The notes: a model not told the origin generated them from the sequence alone. Counted from the stretch's first letter, positions 14,818-22,864 are shown. The stretch is DNA of 23,074 nt from Avelusimicrobium sp963660385 (GCA_963660385.1 CAVKWQ010000025.1:1-23074), one strand, 5' to 3'. Numbers and translations: made by a program.

Positions 14818-15387
14818 CTAGTGCTTTTTAGTGATTTGGGCTTCTTTGGCGGCTTTTAATTTGGCTAAAAAGGCAGCCTTTACGTTAATCATATTATTAA
14901 GCGGGGCCGTTTTTAAATGGCAAATACCGATAGCCACCGCGTCGGCGGTGTCGTCCGGCGAGGGGGCTTTGTCCAAATTAAGCGTAAGTTGCACCATACG
15001 CTGGACTTGCTTTTTGTCGGCTGTGCCCGTGCCGCAAATCATCAGTTTGACGCGCTTGGGCGGATAAAAGGTAATTTGTTTTTTGGCTTGTTCGCACGCC
15101 AAGATAATCACGCCGCGCGTCATTACCGTATTGGCCATAGTGGTGGCGCGCTTTAAAAAGAAATTTTGCTCCATAGCCACTTGGTCGGGGGCGTAGGTTT
15201 GCAAAATTTTGGTCAGTTCGTCAAAAATATAGGAAAGGCGTTTGGGGAGTTCCTGGTCGGCCCCGGTGTGGATGAGCCCGCAGGCCCGTAAAGACAAAAC
15301 GGAACGGGCGTTCCGTGTGAGGATTGCCCATCCCGTTCTGTCTAAACCAGGGTCTATACCTAAAACTGTGGTCGTATGCTCTTGCAA
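14818..15387 (-). CDS. ruvC: Holliday junction resolvase RuvC
   Basis: A 189-residue nuclease that cuts Holliday junctions as a dimer with RuvAB. Catalytic acidic residues correspond to D12 (GIDPGL), E73 (AMEQNFF), D146 and D149 (PDDTADAVA). The C-terminus is slightly extended and basic (KLKAAKEAQITKKH). The start is a TTG at 15387, supported by AAGAGG a few nt upstream that overlaps the end of yebC. No usable in-frame ATG occurs before the active-site region. The gene lies 8 nt after yebC, the usual yebC-ruvC pairing, but ruvA and ruvB are not adjacent here; hflX follows instead. Confidence 0.95.
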   Translation of the reverse strand: MQEHTTTVLGIDPGLDRTGWAILTRNARSVLSLRACGLIHTGADQELPKRLSYIFDELTKILQTYAPDQVAMEQNFFLKRATTMANTVMTRGVIILACEQAKKQITFYPPKRVKLMICGTGTADKKQVQRMVQLTLNLDKAPSPDDTADAVAIGICHLKTAPLNNMINVKAAFLAKLKAAKEAQITKKH

Positions 15388-15395
15388 GAGGCCTC

Positions 15396-16157
15396 TTATT
15401 TGGCTTCTAACTTAGCCATAACGGCTTCGTCAATGTTGGAGTTGTCATAGACGTTTTTGGTATCGTCGTGATCGTCCAACGCTTCAAGCATATTCATCAG
15501 CGTTTCGGCGGTGTGTTCGTCGGTAATGCTGACTTCGGTATCCGGAATCATCGTCAGGTCGGCCGATTCGGGCGTAATGCCTTTGGCTTCAATGGCTTTT
15601 TTAACGGCTTCCAATTCGTTCATATCCGGGTTGGTGATAACTTCGTACACGTCGCCCACGGTGCGGACGTCTTCGGCTCCGGCTTCCAAGGCCAAGTTCA
15701 TCAAATCGTCTTCGGAAATGTCTTCCTTCTTAACGACAATCATCCCTTTGCTTTTGAACATATAGGACACGCAGCCTGCGGTGCCGGTGTTGCCGCCGTG
15801 GCTGGTGAAGATTTTGCGGATTTCCGAGAAGGTGCGGTTTTTGTTGTCCGTGGTGCATTCCACAATGACCGCCACGGAACCGGGGCCGTAGCCTTCGTAA
15901 GTGATTTCTTCGTACGAAACACCGGGCAACTGGCCGGTACCTTTCATAATAGCGCGTTTGACGTTATCAAACGGCATATTGGCGGCGCGGGCGTCGTCCA
16001 CGGCTTTACGCAAGCGGGGGTTCTGGTCCGGGTTACCGCCGCTCATTTTAGCGGCGATGGTGATTTCTCTTAAAATTTTAGTAAATACTTTGCCTTTTTT
16101 GGCATCAACGAGGGCCTTTTTGTGTTTAATGCCGGCCCAATGCGAATGTCCACCCAT
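15396..16157 (-). CDS. yebC: YebC/PmpR (TACO1) family protein
   Basis: A 253-residue protein beginning with the family signature MGGHSHWAGIKHKKALVDAKK. It continues with the three-domain pattern (NPRLRKAVDDARAANMP, the EGYGPGSVAVIVECTTDN segment, and a C-terminal domain ending VMAKLEAK). Members have been described both as transcription regulators and as translation factors that relieve ribosome stalling, so the molecular role should be left open. The start at 16157 has AAGGAG about 8 nt upstream. It is the first gene of the yebC-ruvC-hflX unit and is divergent from the GT-C-like membrane protein gene. Confidence 0.96.
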   Translation of the reverse strand: MGGHSHWAGIKHKKALVDAKKGKVFTKILREITIAAKMSGGNPDQNPRLRKAVDDARAANMPFDNVKRAIMKGTGQLPGVSYEEITYEGYGPGSVAVIVECTTDNKNRTFSEIRKIFTSHGGNTGTAGCVSYMFKSKGMIVVKKEDISEDDLMNLALEAGAEDVRTVGDVYEVITNPDMNELEAVKKAIEAKGITPESADLTMIPDTEVSITDEHTAETLMNMLEALDDHDDTKNVYDNSNIDEAVMAKLEAK

Positions 16158-16279
16158 AGGTGCGCTCCTTACTGCAAATTTAGATACTTTTATTTTACCA
16201 AATTTTTATGTATAGGAATATAATATGATATTATTTGAATAGTAGCCGTATATCATAAAGTTAAAAATACTAACCTGTA

Positions 16280-17887
16280 ATGAAAAAACTTCTACCCGTT
16301 TTATTGCCTGTTGTGTTAGCCACCGCCGCCGGATTATACAGTGTTTTTCTCGGCCAAGATATCAATTACGATATGATGAGTTACCACCTGTATAACCCCT
16401 TTGCCCTGTTAAACGGGCACTTGGGGGTGGACGTGATTGCCGCGGGGATGCACTCCTTTTACAATTCGTTCCCGGATTTGTACTTTTACTTTTTCTTCCA
16501 AACTTTTATGGATTTTCCGCACTGGGTGGCCTTTTTTATGGGCGTGCCTTACGGTCTGCTGGTTTGGGTGGTGTATCTGTTTGCCAAGGACTTATTCCAA
16601 GGAGAAGATTCCCCTAAAATAATGGCTTTCTGGGCCACCTTTTTGGGGTGTGCGGGCGCGGGGATGCTTTCGCAAGTCGGTACCACTACTAATGATATTC
16701 CGCTGGCGATAGGCAGTATCGGCTCGCTTTGGCTGGTTATTAAGTTTAGTAAGAATCCGGCCCGGACGGGGCTTGCCTATTGGGCGGCGTTTATCGGCGG
16801 GGCGGTAATGGGGCTAAAATTAACCACTACGCCGTTTTGCGCGACAATGACGGTGATTGCCTTTTTTAATTTGCCGAAGGTAAAAAATAAACTTTTGTTT
16901 GTGGTGCTGTTTGGATTTAGTGGGCTGTTGGGATTTTTGCTTGCGGACGGGTACTTTTTGTGGAAATGGTGGTCGTTATACCAAAACCCGATTTTCCCGT
17001 TTTATAACGATATATTTAAATCTCCGTTTTTTGATAATTTTTATTTGACGGATTCCCGTTTCTTGCCCAAAACCTGGCTGCATTATCTTTTTTACCCGCT
17101 TTACTGGGCGTTTTCTCCCAGTGAATATGCGGCTGAAATGCCGGTGCAGGATTTGCGCTTTACGCTCCTGTTGCTGGCCGCGGTTTACGGACTTAAAAAG
17201 TTTTTCCCCTATGCAAAAAGGGGGGATAAACAGGCGGAGCCTTTTTTCCTGTTGGCTGTATATGCACTGGCGGCATATGTTTTGTGGCTGACTAAATTTT
17301 CCCTATTAAGATACGGCATTGTGCTGGAAATTGTATGTGGGCTGCTGGTGGTAAAGGCTTGCAAGGCGCTGTTTAAAAAGAAATACTGGCTGGTGTGCTT
17401 TTTAAGTATTTTTGCGCTTACCCAAATTTTTACCGTTTCTGCGGATTACGGGCATAACCCGTTCTACAAAAAAGCCATCGTATTTACGAATAAGCCCCAC
17501 ATAGAAGATGACAGTTTGGTGTTGCTGTTGGTTCAGCCGTTAGCGTATTTGGCTCCGTTTTTGAACCCGAAGGCTACTTATATGAGCGGGTTTAAATATA
17601 ACCCGGCTGATTTTCCGCCGGAAGTGCAAGAGGATGTACGGTTGTTTAAAAATTTGCCGGACGATTTTTACCGTTTCCACTTTGAGGACAAGCAAAAAGA
17701 AGTAATTAAAAAACACCAAGGTCCAATTTATGCTATTGTGCCTATGGTGCCGGGACTTTTATTGCACCCGAATTTGTTGGCCCCATACGGTTTGAAAGGC
17801 GATAATAAGGAGTGCAAAGGTTTTACCACCAATTTAACCCTCTATACGCCCAGTATGCTGTTAATTTGCCCCGTACAGAAAATATAA
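16280..17887 (+). CDS. multi-pass membrane protein, possibly a GT-C-type glycosyltransferase
   Basis: A 535-residue protein with about ten membrane helices over residues 5-400 and a C-terminal extracytoplasmic or soluble part (about 400-535). After the first helix comes QDINYDMMSYHLYNPF with acidic residues D27 and D31 and an YH pair (35-36). This is the place and style of the catalytic acidic loop in GT-C enzymes (ArnT/PMT-like), which use polyprenyl-linked sugars. I cannot name a family, and the assignment rests on topology and this loop only. There is no Shine-Dalgarno before ATG 16280; AATACT ends 8 nt upstream. It converges on the UDP-xylose synthase pair and shares a terminator with it. 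This fits, but does not prove, a role in surface glycan assembly. Confidence 0.75.
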   Translation: MKKLLPVLLPVVLATAAGLYSVFLGQDINYDMMSYHLYNPFALLNGHLGVDVIAAGMHSFYNSFPDLYFYFFFQTFMDFPHWVAFFMGVPYGLLVWVVYLFAKDLFQGEDSPKIMAFWATFLGCAGAGMLSQVGTTTNDIPLAIGSIGSLWLVIKFSKNPARTGLAYWAAFIGGAVMGLKLTTTPFCATMTVIAFFNLPKVKNKLLFVVLFGFSGLLGFLLADGYFLWKWWSLYQNPIFPFYNDIFKSPFFDNFYLTDSRFLPKTWLHYLFYPLYWAFSPSEYAAEMPVQDLRFTLLLLAAVYGLKKFFPYAKRGDKQAEPFFLLAVYALAAYVLWLTKFSLLRYGIVLEIVCGLLVVKACKALFKKKYWLVCFLSIFALTQIFTVSADYGHNPFYKKAIVFTNKPHIEDDSLVLLLVQPLAYLAPFLNPKATYMSGFKYNPADFPPEVQEDVRLFKNLPDDFYRFHFEDKQKEVIKKHQGPIYAIVPMVPGLLLHPNLLAPYGLKGDNKECKGFTTNLTLYTPSMLLICPVQKI

Positions 17888-17918
17888 AAGAGTCCCCGGT
17901 TGCGCCGGGGACTCTTTT
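17886..17918. terminator. bidirectional terminator shared by the GT-C-like gene and the UXS pair
   Basis: A 14-bp perfect stem: AAAAGAGTCCCCGG (17886-17899), loop TTGCG, then CCGGGGACTCTTTT (17905-17918). A/T ends give a T-run in both directions. The stop codon of the plus gene (17885-17887) and that of the minus gene (17917-17919) both overlap the outer base pairs of the stem. Confidence 0.93.
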
Positions 17919-18861
17919 ACAAGCCCAGTTGTTTCTTAAAATATTCAATGGTTTTATCTAATCCCTCGCTTAAAGGGATGTTAGGCGACCATTTTAAATA
18001 TTGCCGCGCCAAAGAAATATCGGGCCTGCGCCGGGACGGGTCATCCTTCGGCAGTGGCTGGTAAACAAGTTTACTTTTGGTCTGTATTTTGGAGAGCACC
18101 AGCCCCGCCAGTTCGTTCATAGAAAACTCCTGCGGGTTACCTAAATTAACGGGACCCGTAAGGTCGGCGGGTGTGTTCATCATCCGCACCAACCCTTCTA
18201 TTAAATCGTCCACATAGCAAAAAGAGCGCGTCTGTGAGCCGTCCCCATAAACCGTAATGTCCTTACCTTGCAGGGCTTGCACGATAAAACTGCTGATTAC
18301 GCGCCCGTCATCCTCACGCATATGCGGCCCGTAGGTATTAAAGATGCGCACCACCTTAATCCGCGTGCCGTACTCCCGGTAATAGTCAAAGCATAAACTT
18401 TCCGCACAGCGTTTGCCCTCATCGTAGCAAGCGCGGATGCCAATCGGGTTTACGTTGCCCCGGTAGGTTTCCACTTGCGGGTGAACCAGCGGCTCGCCGT
18501 ACACCTCCGAGGTGGACGTTTGCAAAACAGAAGCGTTATGCTTTGTGGCCAGGTCCAGCATATTCAAAATGCCCAGTACGCAGGTTTTGGTGGTTTTGAC
18601 GGCGGCCTTTCCCTGATAATGCACCGGGGAGGCCGGGCAGGCCAAGTTGTAAATTTGGTCCAAGGGGGTACTGAAATCTAGGGGGTTTATAACGTCGTGC
18701 TCCACAAAGGTAAAATGCGGGTTATTTAGTAATTCTTCCACATTTTTTAAACGGCCCGTATAGTTGTTGTCCAAACAAATTACGTCCGCCCCGTGCTTGA
18801 TTAAATACTTGCATAAGTTGGAGCCCAAAAAGCCCGTCCCGCCCGTTACTAAAATCTTCAT
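17917..18861 (-). CDS. UDP-glucuronate decarboxylase (UDP-xylose synthase)
   Basis: A 314-residue short-chain dehydrogenase/reductase that converts UDP-glucuronate to UDP-xylose with bound NAD+. The nucleotide motif is GGTGFLG (7-13). The UXS-specific stretch NLACPASPVHYQ (72-83) is followed by TSTSEVYG (115-122, with T117 and E119), NPIGIRACYDEGKR with catalytic Y146 and K150, and FNTYGPHM. These distinguish it from GalE-type epimerases and from ArnA. The start has TAGGAG 8 nt upstream. It is downstream of the FAD oxidoreductase with a 10-nt gap, so the two form an operon. The product would be a pentose donor for a surface polysaccharide or glycolipid; no UDP-glucose dehydrogenase is in the window. 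Confidence 0.93.
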   Translation of the reverse strand: MKILVTGGTGFLGSNLCKYLIKHGADVICLDNNYTGRLKNVEELLNNPHFTFVEHDVINPLDFSTPLDQIYNLACPASPVHYQGKAAVKTTKTCVLGILNMLDLATKHNASVLQTSTSEVYGEPLVHPQVETYRGNVNPIGIRACYDEGKRCAESLCFDYYREYGTRIKVVRIFNTYGPHMREDDGRVISSFIVQALQGKDITVYGDGSQTRSFCYVDDLIEGLVRMMNTPADLTGPVNLGNPQEFSMNELAGLVLSKIQTKSKLVYQPLPKDDPSRRRPDISLARQYLKWSPNIPLSEGLDKTIEYFKKQLGL

Positions 18862-18871
18862 AAAATCGCTC

Positions 18872-20431
18872 CTAACACTTTGGTTTATTTACCGCAGATT
18901 CCTGGTATTCCTTTTCGGTGTTTAATTCCCAGAGAGGTCTTTTATCCAGGTTATTTTCAATAATTTGGGCGCATTGCAGCCCGCAGAAGACCGAGTGGTC
19001 CATATTGTTGTATTTATGCTGGCCGTTGCGCCCGATACAATACAAATTATCCAACTCGTTTAGGTACTCTTTAATTTGGTCAAAATCCTTATACCCGCCG
19101 AAATAGGCCGGATAGGCTTTCTTTACCTTTTGGACGTGCGCCGCAACAATATCCTGCTCTAAACAGGCGTTTAGTTTAATTAGTTCCCGCGTGGCTAAGG
19201 CGATCATTTCCGCTTCTGATAAGGACCATAAAGCATCGCCTTCGGTAGCGAAGTATTCCGTACAAATGGCCACGTCCTGCGCGTTGCCCAGCACATAAGG
19301 CGACCAGTTGTTGACGATTTGTATTCTTCCCATTGTGATATTTTTATCTTGGATGTAAATCCAACTATCCGGCGCAATGTTATGCAGGGTCGGCCAAGCG
19401 GTATTATTTTTTAGGTTGAACTTTTTTACCACAAAGGCAACGTGGATGTAATCCCGGTATTCTAATTTGTTGGCCGTTTGTTTAATCTTTTCGGGCGCCC
19501 CGGATAAGCCGTTAATCAAGTGCTTTATGGGAAGCGAGGAAATAATCAAGTCGCCCGTATGTTCCTGCGTAGCACCGTTGGTTTCGGTCTGTACGCGGGT
19601 AATGCGGTTTCCGTCCAGCGTTAGCCCGGTAACTTTGGCGTCTAGGTGGAAAACGCAGTTATTTTGTTCGGCGCGGGTTTTCATTTCTTCCCATAATTGC
19701 CCGCAGGCGTATTTGGGGTACATATAACTGTCAATGAGGGAAACCTCTTGCGATTTGCTTTTGAGGTGCAACAACTGGCTGACGGCGTTTGCCAGCACCT
19801 TTTTTATGGATACGCCCTTAATGCGCTGGTAACCCCAAGAGGATGGAATATCCTTGGGGTGTTTGCCCCATACCTTTTGCGTGTAATGTTCAAAGAAAGT
19901 GGAATATAACCGTTTGCCAAAGCGGTTAATAATAAAGTTTTCCAAATTGTCTTCCGGCAGGCGGACACACAAGGATTTAAGGTAACTTACCCCGCAGCAA
20001 AAGGTTTCCCACAGACCCAAGTTCATAATGGTTTTTAGGCTAAGCGAAATGGGATAATCAAAGAAGTGCTTTTTATAGTAAATGCGGGAAAACCGCCGCC
20101 TAATTAGCATTACCTTGTCGGTTAGTTCCGGGTCGGGCCCGCCTTTCGGCAGGTGCAAAGTGCGCTTTAACAAAAGGTCATCCAGGGCGGGTTTTCCTTG
20201 GGTGGGCAGTAAGTCTTCCAAAAAATCTTTGACCGCTTGGTTTTTGGTAAAAATGCGGTGCGGCCCCAGTTCATAGGAAAAGCCTTCTAGTTGCAAGGTC
20301 CTAGAAAGGCCACCAATCCGGTCCAGTTCTTCAAAGACGTGGACCTCAAAATCCGGGTTTTGGGATAGTTTTAAAGCGGCGGTCAGTCCGGCGGGGCCTG
20401 CGCCCAAAATTAAAATTTTCTTCTTCGTCAT
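18872..20431 (-). CDS. FAD-dependent oxidoreductase of the amine oxidase / UDP-galactopyranose mutase-like superfamily
   Basis: A 519-residue flavoprotein. The N-terminus has the dinucleotide-binding motif GAGPAG (10-15), E34 for the FAD ribose, and RIGGLSRT. LGPHRIF lies near residue 57, and the C-terminus closes the FAD site with LYCIGRNGQHKYNNMDHS. Proteins with this pattern often sit in polysaccharide loci and are loosely annotated as protoporphyrinogen-oxidase-like or NAD(P)/FAD-dependent oxidoreductases; the substrate is not determined. Being co-transcribed with UDP-xylose synthase suggests a sugar-linked or lipid-linked substrate. There is no Shine-Dalgarno upstream of ATG 20431; an AATAAT box ends 6 nt before it. 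Confidence 0.85.
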   Translation of the reverse strand: MTKKKILILGAGPAGLTAALKLSQNPDFEVHVFEELDRIGGLSRTLQLEGFSYELGPHRIFTKNQAVKDFLEDLLPTQGKPALDDLLLKRTLHLPKGGPDPELTDKVMLIRRRFSRIYYKKHFFDYPISLSLKTIMNLGLWETFCCGVSYLKSLCVRLPEDNLENFIINRFGKRLYSTFFEHYTQKVWGKHPKDIPSSWGYQRIKGVSIKKVLANAVSQLLHLKSKSQEVSLIDSYMYPKYACGQLWEEMKTRAEQNNCVFHLDAKVTGLTLDGNRITRVQTETNGATQEHTGDLIISSLPIKHLINGLSGAPEKIKQTANKLEYRDYIHVAFVVKKFNLKNNTAWPTLHNIAPDSWIYIQDKNITMGRIQIVNNWSPYVLGNAQDVAICTEYFATEGDALWSLSEAEMIALATRELIKLNACLEQDIVAAHVQKVKKAYPAYFGGYKDFDQIKEYLNELDNLYCIGRNGQHKYNNMDHSVFCGLQCAQIIENNLDKRPLWELNTEKEYQESAVNKPKC

Positions 20432-20437
20432 AAGCGT

Positions 20438-20466
20438 ATTATTTACAAGGGATTATTTCCCGTAAA
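20438..20466 (-). promoter_or_regulatory. promoter of the FAD oxidoreductase-UXS operon
   Basis: On the minus strand TTTACG (20461-20466), 17-nt spacer, AATAAT (20438-20443), then ACGCTT and the ATG at 20431. The spacing predicts a leaderless transcript. A short GGGA/TCCC palindrome (20449-20461) lies mostly within the spacer and touches the -35. Confidence 0.4.
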
Positions 20467-20536
20467 ATGTAGCATATTTTGAAGGCGGGAACAATAAATA
20501 AGGCAGAAACGAAGCAAACCATTTTAGAAAGAAAAC

Positions 20537-20609
20537 TGCCCCGCACGAGATTTGAACTCGTATCACCGGTTCCGAAGACCGGTACTCTATCCAGTTGAGC
20601 TAACGGGGC
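20537..20609 (-). tRNA. tRNA-Arg, anticodon UCG
   Basis: 73 nt that fold into a full cloverleaf. The 7-bp acceptor is GCCCCGT/GCGGGGC with a T-G closing pair. The D-stem is GCTC/GAGT with A20 in the loop, an arginine identity element. The anticodon stem is CCGGT/ACCGG with loop CTTCGGA, so the anticodon is TCG, reading CGN arginine codons. The T-stem is ACGAG/CTCGT with loop TTCAAAT. The discriminator is A73. The 3' CCA is not encoded (the next bases are GTT), so it must be added after transcription. Confidence 0.96.
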
Positions 20610-20663
20610 GTTTATCCTATTTTACCAAATTGCTAAACTAATTAAATTTTTTGCCTTACAAAA

Positions 20664-20693
20664 ATGACCGCCCGCGCCAATTTATGCTAAATT
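20664..20693 (+). promoter_or_regulatory. possible promoter of the CpXC-cca operon
   Basis: ATGACC (20664-20669) and TAAATT (20688-20693) with an 18-nt spacer. The -10 ends 6 nt before ATG 20700, which has no Shine-Dalgarno. Confidence 0.4.
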
Positions 20694-20699
20694 ATACAT

Positions 20700-21341
20700 A
20701 TGAAATCTATTAAAAACGAAGGGACGGCGCATTGTCCCCACAAGTGTGAACCTTTTGATGTAGAATACTGGTCGCTCATCCGGGCGGACCAGGACCCCGA
20801 TTTGAAAACCGCCGTTATGGGCGGAGAATTAAATTTGGTACGTTGCCCCGAGTGCGGCGAGTTCTTTCACCACGACGGCGATTTAATTTATTTTGACGCC
20901 CCGGCCGAAATTTTGGTGTTTGTTTTTTCCGAGAAAGACCGCCAGCGCGAGCCCGAACTGGCCAAGCGTATGCGGGACGATTACGAAACCATTAAACACG
21001 TTTTGTTAAAGCAATTAAATATGGACTATCCGCCCGTGTCCGTTTTCGGGCTGGAAGAATTAAAACTGCTTTTGCAGGCGGACGAAGAAGCGTCCTACGA
21101 ATCCGAAGCCGTGGCGGCCGCCTCCGCCGCGCAAGGGTTTGCGGTAACGCGTTTGAAGCCGTCTTATGCGCGGGAACATCATTTTCCGTTTTATGTGCCC
21201 ACGCCAACCAAAAACCAGTCGGCCAACGAATACGCCGTGGCCGCCGCCAAAGTGTTAAAGAGCGGCCTGAACAGCACCCTGCTTCGCAACTTCGCTGACC
21301 GGATGAGCGAGGACGGCGCGAAGCCGCCAATGGTGCTATGA
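20700..21341 (+). CDS. CpXC-domain zinc-binding protein
   Basis: A 213-residue, probably cytoplasmic protein. The N-terminal zinc site is formed by C12 and C16 (HCPHKC) and the CPEC pair C49/C52 (RCPECGEFF), separated by the DPDLKTAVMGGELNLV segment typical of CpXC proteins. The following region is acidic and helical, and the C-terminal 70 residues show no known domain. Function of the family is unknown. There is no ribosome site, but a possible -10 box lies next to the ATG. Its stop overlaps the start of the nucleotidyltransferase gene (ATGA), so the two are co-translated; this links it loosely to RNA metabolism. Confidence 0.85.
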   Translation: MKSIKNEGTAHCPHKCEPFDVEYWSLIRADQDPDLKTAVMGGELNLVRCPECGEFFHHDGDLIYFDAPAEILVFVFSEKDRQREPELAKRMRDDYETIKHVLLKQLNMDYPPVSVFGLEELKLLLQADEEASYESEAVAAASAAQGFAVTRLKPSYAREHHFPFYVPTPTKNQSANEYAVAAAKVLKSGLNSTLLRNFADRMSEDGAKPPMVL

Positions 21342-22465
21342 ATATAAACCTCTCCTCCGATATACCTAAAAAATACCGGGAACAGTTATACTCCGTGGGA
21401 GCCTACGCCAAAAAACTGGGCCTTTCGGCCTGGGTGGCTGGCGGTGCAGTGCGCGATTTTTACTTAAAGCGCCCCACGCTGGATATTGACCTTGCTTTTA
21501 GCGGCAACCAGGAATCCGTAGCCGGGTTCTGCGTAAAACAATGGGGGGGAGGAAAACGGAAATTTTCGCAATTCGGCACGTTCCGCGTGAATATGGCAGA
21601 CGGGCTTAAATTTGATATGGTCCGTATGCGCAAGGAAAAATACCCGTATCCCGGGGCGTTGCCGGAGGTGGAGTTCTCGCCCAAGGTAAAGGACGACCTC
21701 TTCCGCCGCGATTTTACCGTAAACGCTTGGTGCTTTTCCATTTCGCCCGATACCTTTGGGCAGACGTACGACGCATTTGGCTCCCAAAAGGATATTGATA
21801 ACGGCATTATCCGCATTTTGCACGATAAAAGTTTTTTGGACGACCCCACGCGTATGTTGCGCGCTACGCGCTTTGCGGGGCGGTTTGGGTGGAGATTGGC
21901 CCCCAAAACGGAGCGTTTATTGCGCGAAGCCGTGAAAGGGGAATATTTACTATTGCTTACCCGGGAGCGTTTCAGCCGTGAATTTTTAAAGGTGCTGAAA
22001 GAAGAGAAAATCAAAAATATTTTCCTGTTAATGGAAAAGTACGATATGCTCAAATTTGCTTGGCCGGGGCTCCAATGGCACGATGCCTTGCTCCGCACGC
22101 AGGACGTGCAGGAGCGTATGGGCATTTTGGTATGCACCTTGGGCGCAAGTGGCGAGGATTTTTTGCGCTCGCTACACTTGCCGAAGGAATTTTCGCAAGA
22201 GATTTTAGGCGCGTGGAAAGTAACGCGCGAAAAAATGAGCCCGTTGGGTTCGCTGTCGCCCTTGCAAAAGGAAATTTTAAACGCGGTGCTGCCCGGCTTG
22301 CCGCCGATGGCGTTGGAGCCGTGCTTTGTGCGCGGGCGTGAACTGAAAGATTTGGGCCTTGCGGGGCGGCGCATTTCGGGCGCGTTGGACCGTGTGCGCC
22401 AAGCGCAATGGGCGGGCGAAGTGAAAACGCGCGAGGAAGCGCAAGCCTTTTTGCGCGCGCATTAA
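21338..22465 (+). CDS. class II tRNA nucleotidyltransferase / poly(A) polymerase family protein (likely CCA-adding)
   Basis: A 375-residue enzyme with GGAVRD (35-40), the catalytic pair D49 and D51 (LDIDLAF), RRDF (123-126, base recognition in the head domain), and the neck motif DDPTRMLRATRF (168-179). TRERFSREFLKVL follows, and then a helical body and tail. These define the class II nucleotidyltransferases. CCA-adding enzymes, separate CC- or A-adding enzymes and poly(A) polymerases are hard to tell apart from motifs alone. The nearby tRNA gene lacks CCA, so at least one such activity is required. It overlaps the CpXC gene by 4 nt and is followed by a strong terminator. Confidence 0.93.
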   Translation: MNINLSSDIPKKYREQLYSVGAYAKKLGLSAWVAGGAVRDFYLKRPTLDIDLAFSGNQESVAGFCVKQWGGGKRKFSQFGTFRVNMADGLKFDMVRMRKEKYPYPGALPEVEFSPKVKDDLFRRDFTVNAWCFSISPDTFGQTYDAFGSQKDIDNGIIRILHDKSFLDDPTRMLRATRFAGRFGWRLAPKTERLLREAVKGEYLLLLTRERFSREFLKVLKEEKIKNIFLLMEKYDMLKFAWPGLQWHDALLRTQDVQERMGILVCTLGASGEDFLRSLHLPKEFSQEILGAWKVTREKMSPLGSLSPLQKEILNAVLPGLPPMALEPCFVRGRELKDLGLAGRRISGALDRVRQAQWAGEVKTREEAQAFLRAH

Positions 22466-22490
22466 AAAATAGGTTTATTTGAGTGGATTA

Positions 22491-22521
22491 CCCCCGGATA
22501 AAATTTTATCCGGGGGCTTTT
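22491..22521 (+). terminator. rho-independent terminator after the CCA-adding enzyme gene
   Basis: A perfect 26-nt palindrome (22491-22516) with arms CCCCCGGATAAAA and its complement, followed by CTTTT. The hairpin begins 25 nt after the stop codon. Confidence 0.9.
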
Positions 22522-22616
22522 GCGTTGGCGGGGAAAAATGCAATCCGCTTGCCAAGGGTAGCGTGTTGCCCTCCCGGAGTGTTTGGCGGCCCGCAAGGTA
22601 CTGCCCGCAGGGTGCC

Positions 22617-22652
22617 GTCATCCCCGAGTGTTTTTGTCGGGGATCTGTTGTT
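22617..22652 (+). repeat. palindromic element 1
   Basis: GTC, arm ATCCCCGA (22620-22627), 9-nt loop, arm TCGGGGAT (22637-22644), then CTGTTGTT. Confidence 0.9.
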
Positions 22653-22655
22653 GCC

Positions 22656-22691
22656 GTCATCCTGGAAAGTCGTAGTCCAGGATCTGTTGTT
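22656..22691 (+). repeat. palindromic element 2
   Basis: GTC, arm ATCCTGGA (22659-22666), 9-nt loop, arm TCCAGGAT (22676-22683), then CTGTTGTT. It starts 39 nt after element 1, in tandem. Confidence 0.9.
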
Positions 22692-22704
22692 ATAAAATAA
22701 GGAT

Positions 22705-22735
22705 TAGATACTGGACAGAAACCTTCCAGTATGAC
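22705..22735 (-). repeat. palindromic element 3 (inverted)
   Basis: On the minus strand GTC, arm ATACTGGA, 9-nt loop AGGTTTCTG, arm TCCAGTAT, then CTA. Confidence 0.88.
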
Positions 22736-22769
22736 CTTTATGTTTATAAACGACCAACTACACAATCGG

Positions 22770-22796
22770 TAGGTCCTGAAACGAGTTCAGGACGAC
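22770..22796 (-). repeat. palindromic element 4 (inverted, short loop)
   Basis: On the minus strand GTC, arm GTCCTGAA, 5-nt loop CTCGT, arm TTCAGGAC, then CTA. Confidence 0.85.
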
Positions 22797-22828
22797 GGTC
22801 CTATTTTTATAATGGCCTTTTCCCTGTT

Positions 22829-22864
22829 GTCATCCCGGAAGGTTTTTATCCGGGATCTGCTGTT
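22829..22864 (+). repeat. palindromic element 5
   Basis: GTC, arm ATCCCGGA, 9-nt loop AGGTTTTTA, arm TCCGGGAT, then CTGCTGTT. Confidence 0.9.

Noticed and set aside
20449..20461. GGGATTATTTCCC palindrome in the FAD oxidoreductase promoter
   Set aside because: 4-bp arms in an AT-rich spacer; no second copy in the window, so an operator cannot be supported.
22475..22765. Overlapping open frames of 70-96 codons in the right-hand region
   Set aside because: They result from the GC-rich terminator and palindromes. No ribosome site is seen, and translations mirror each other on both strands.
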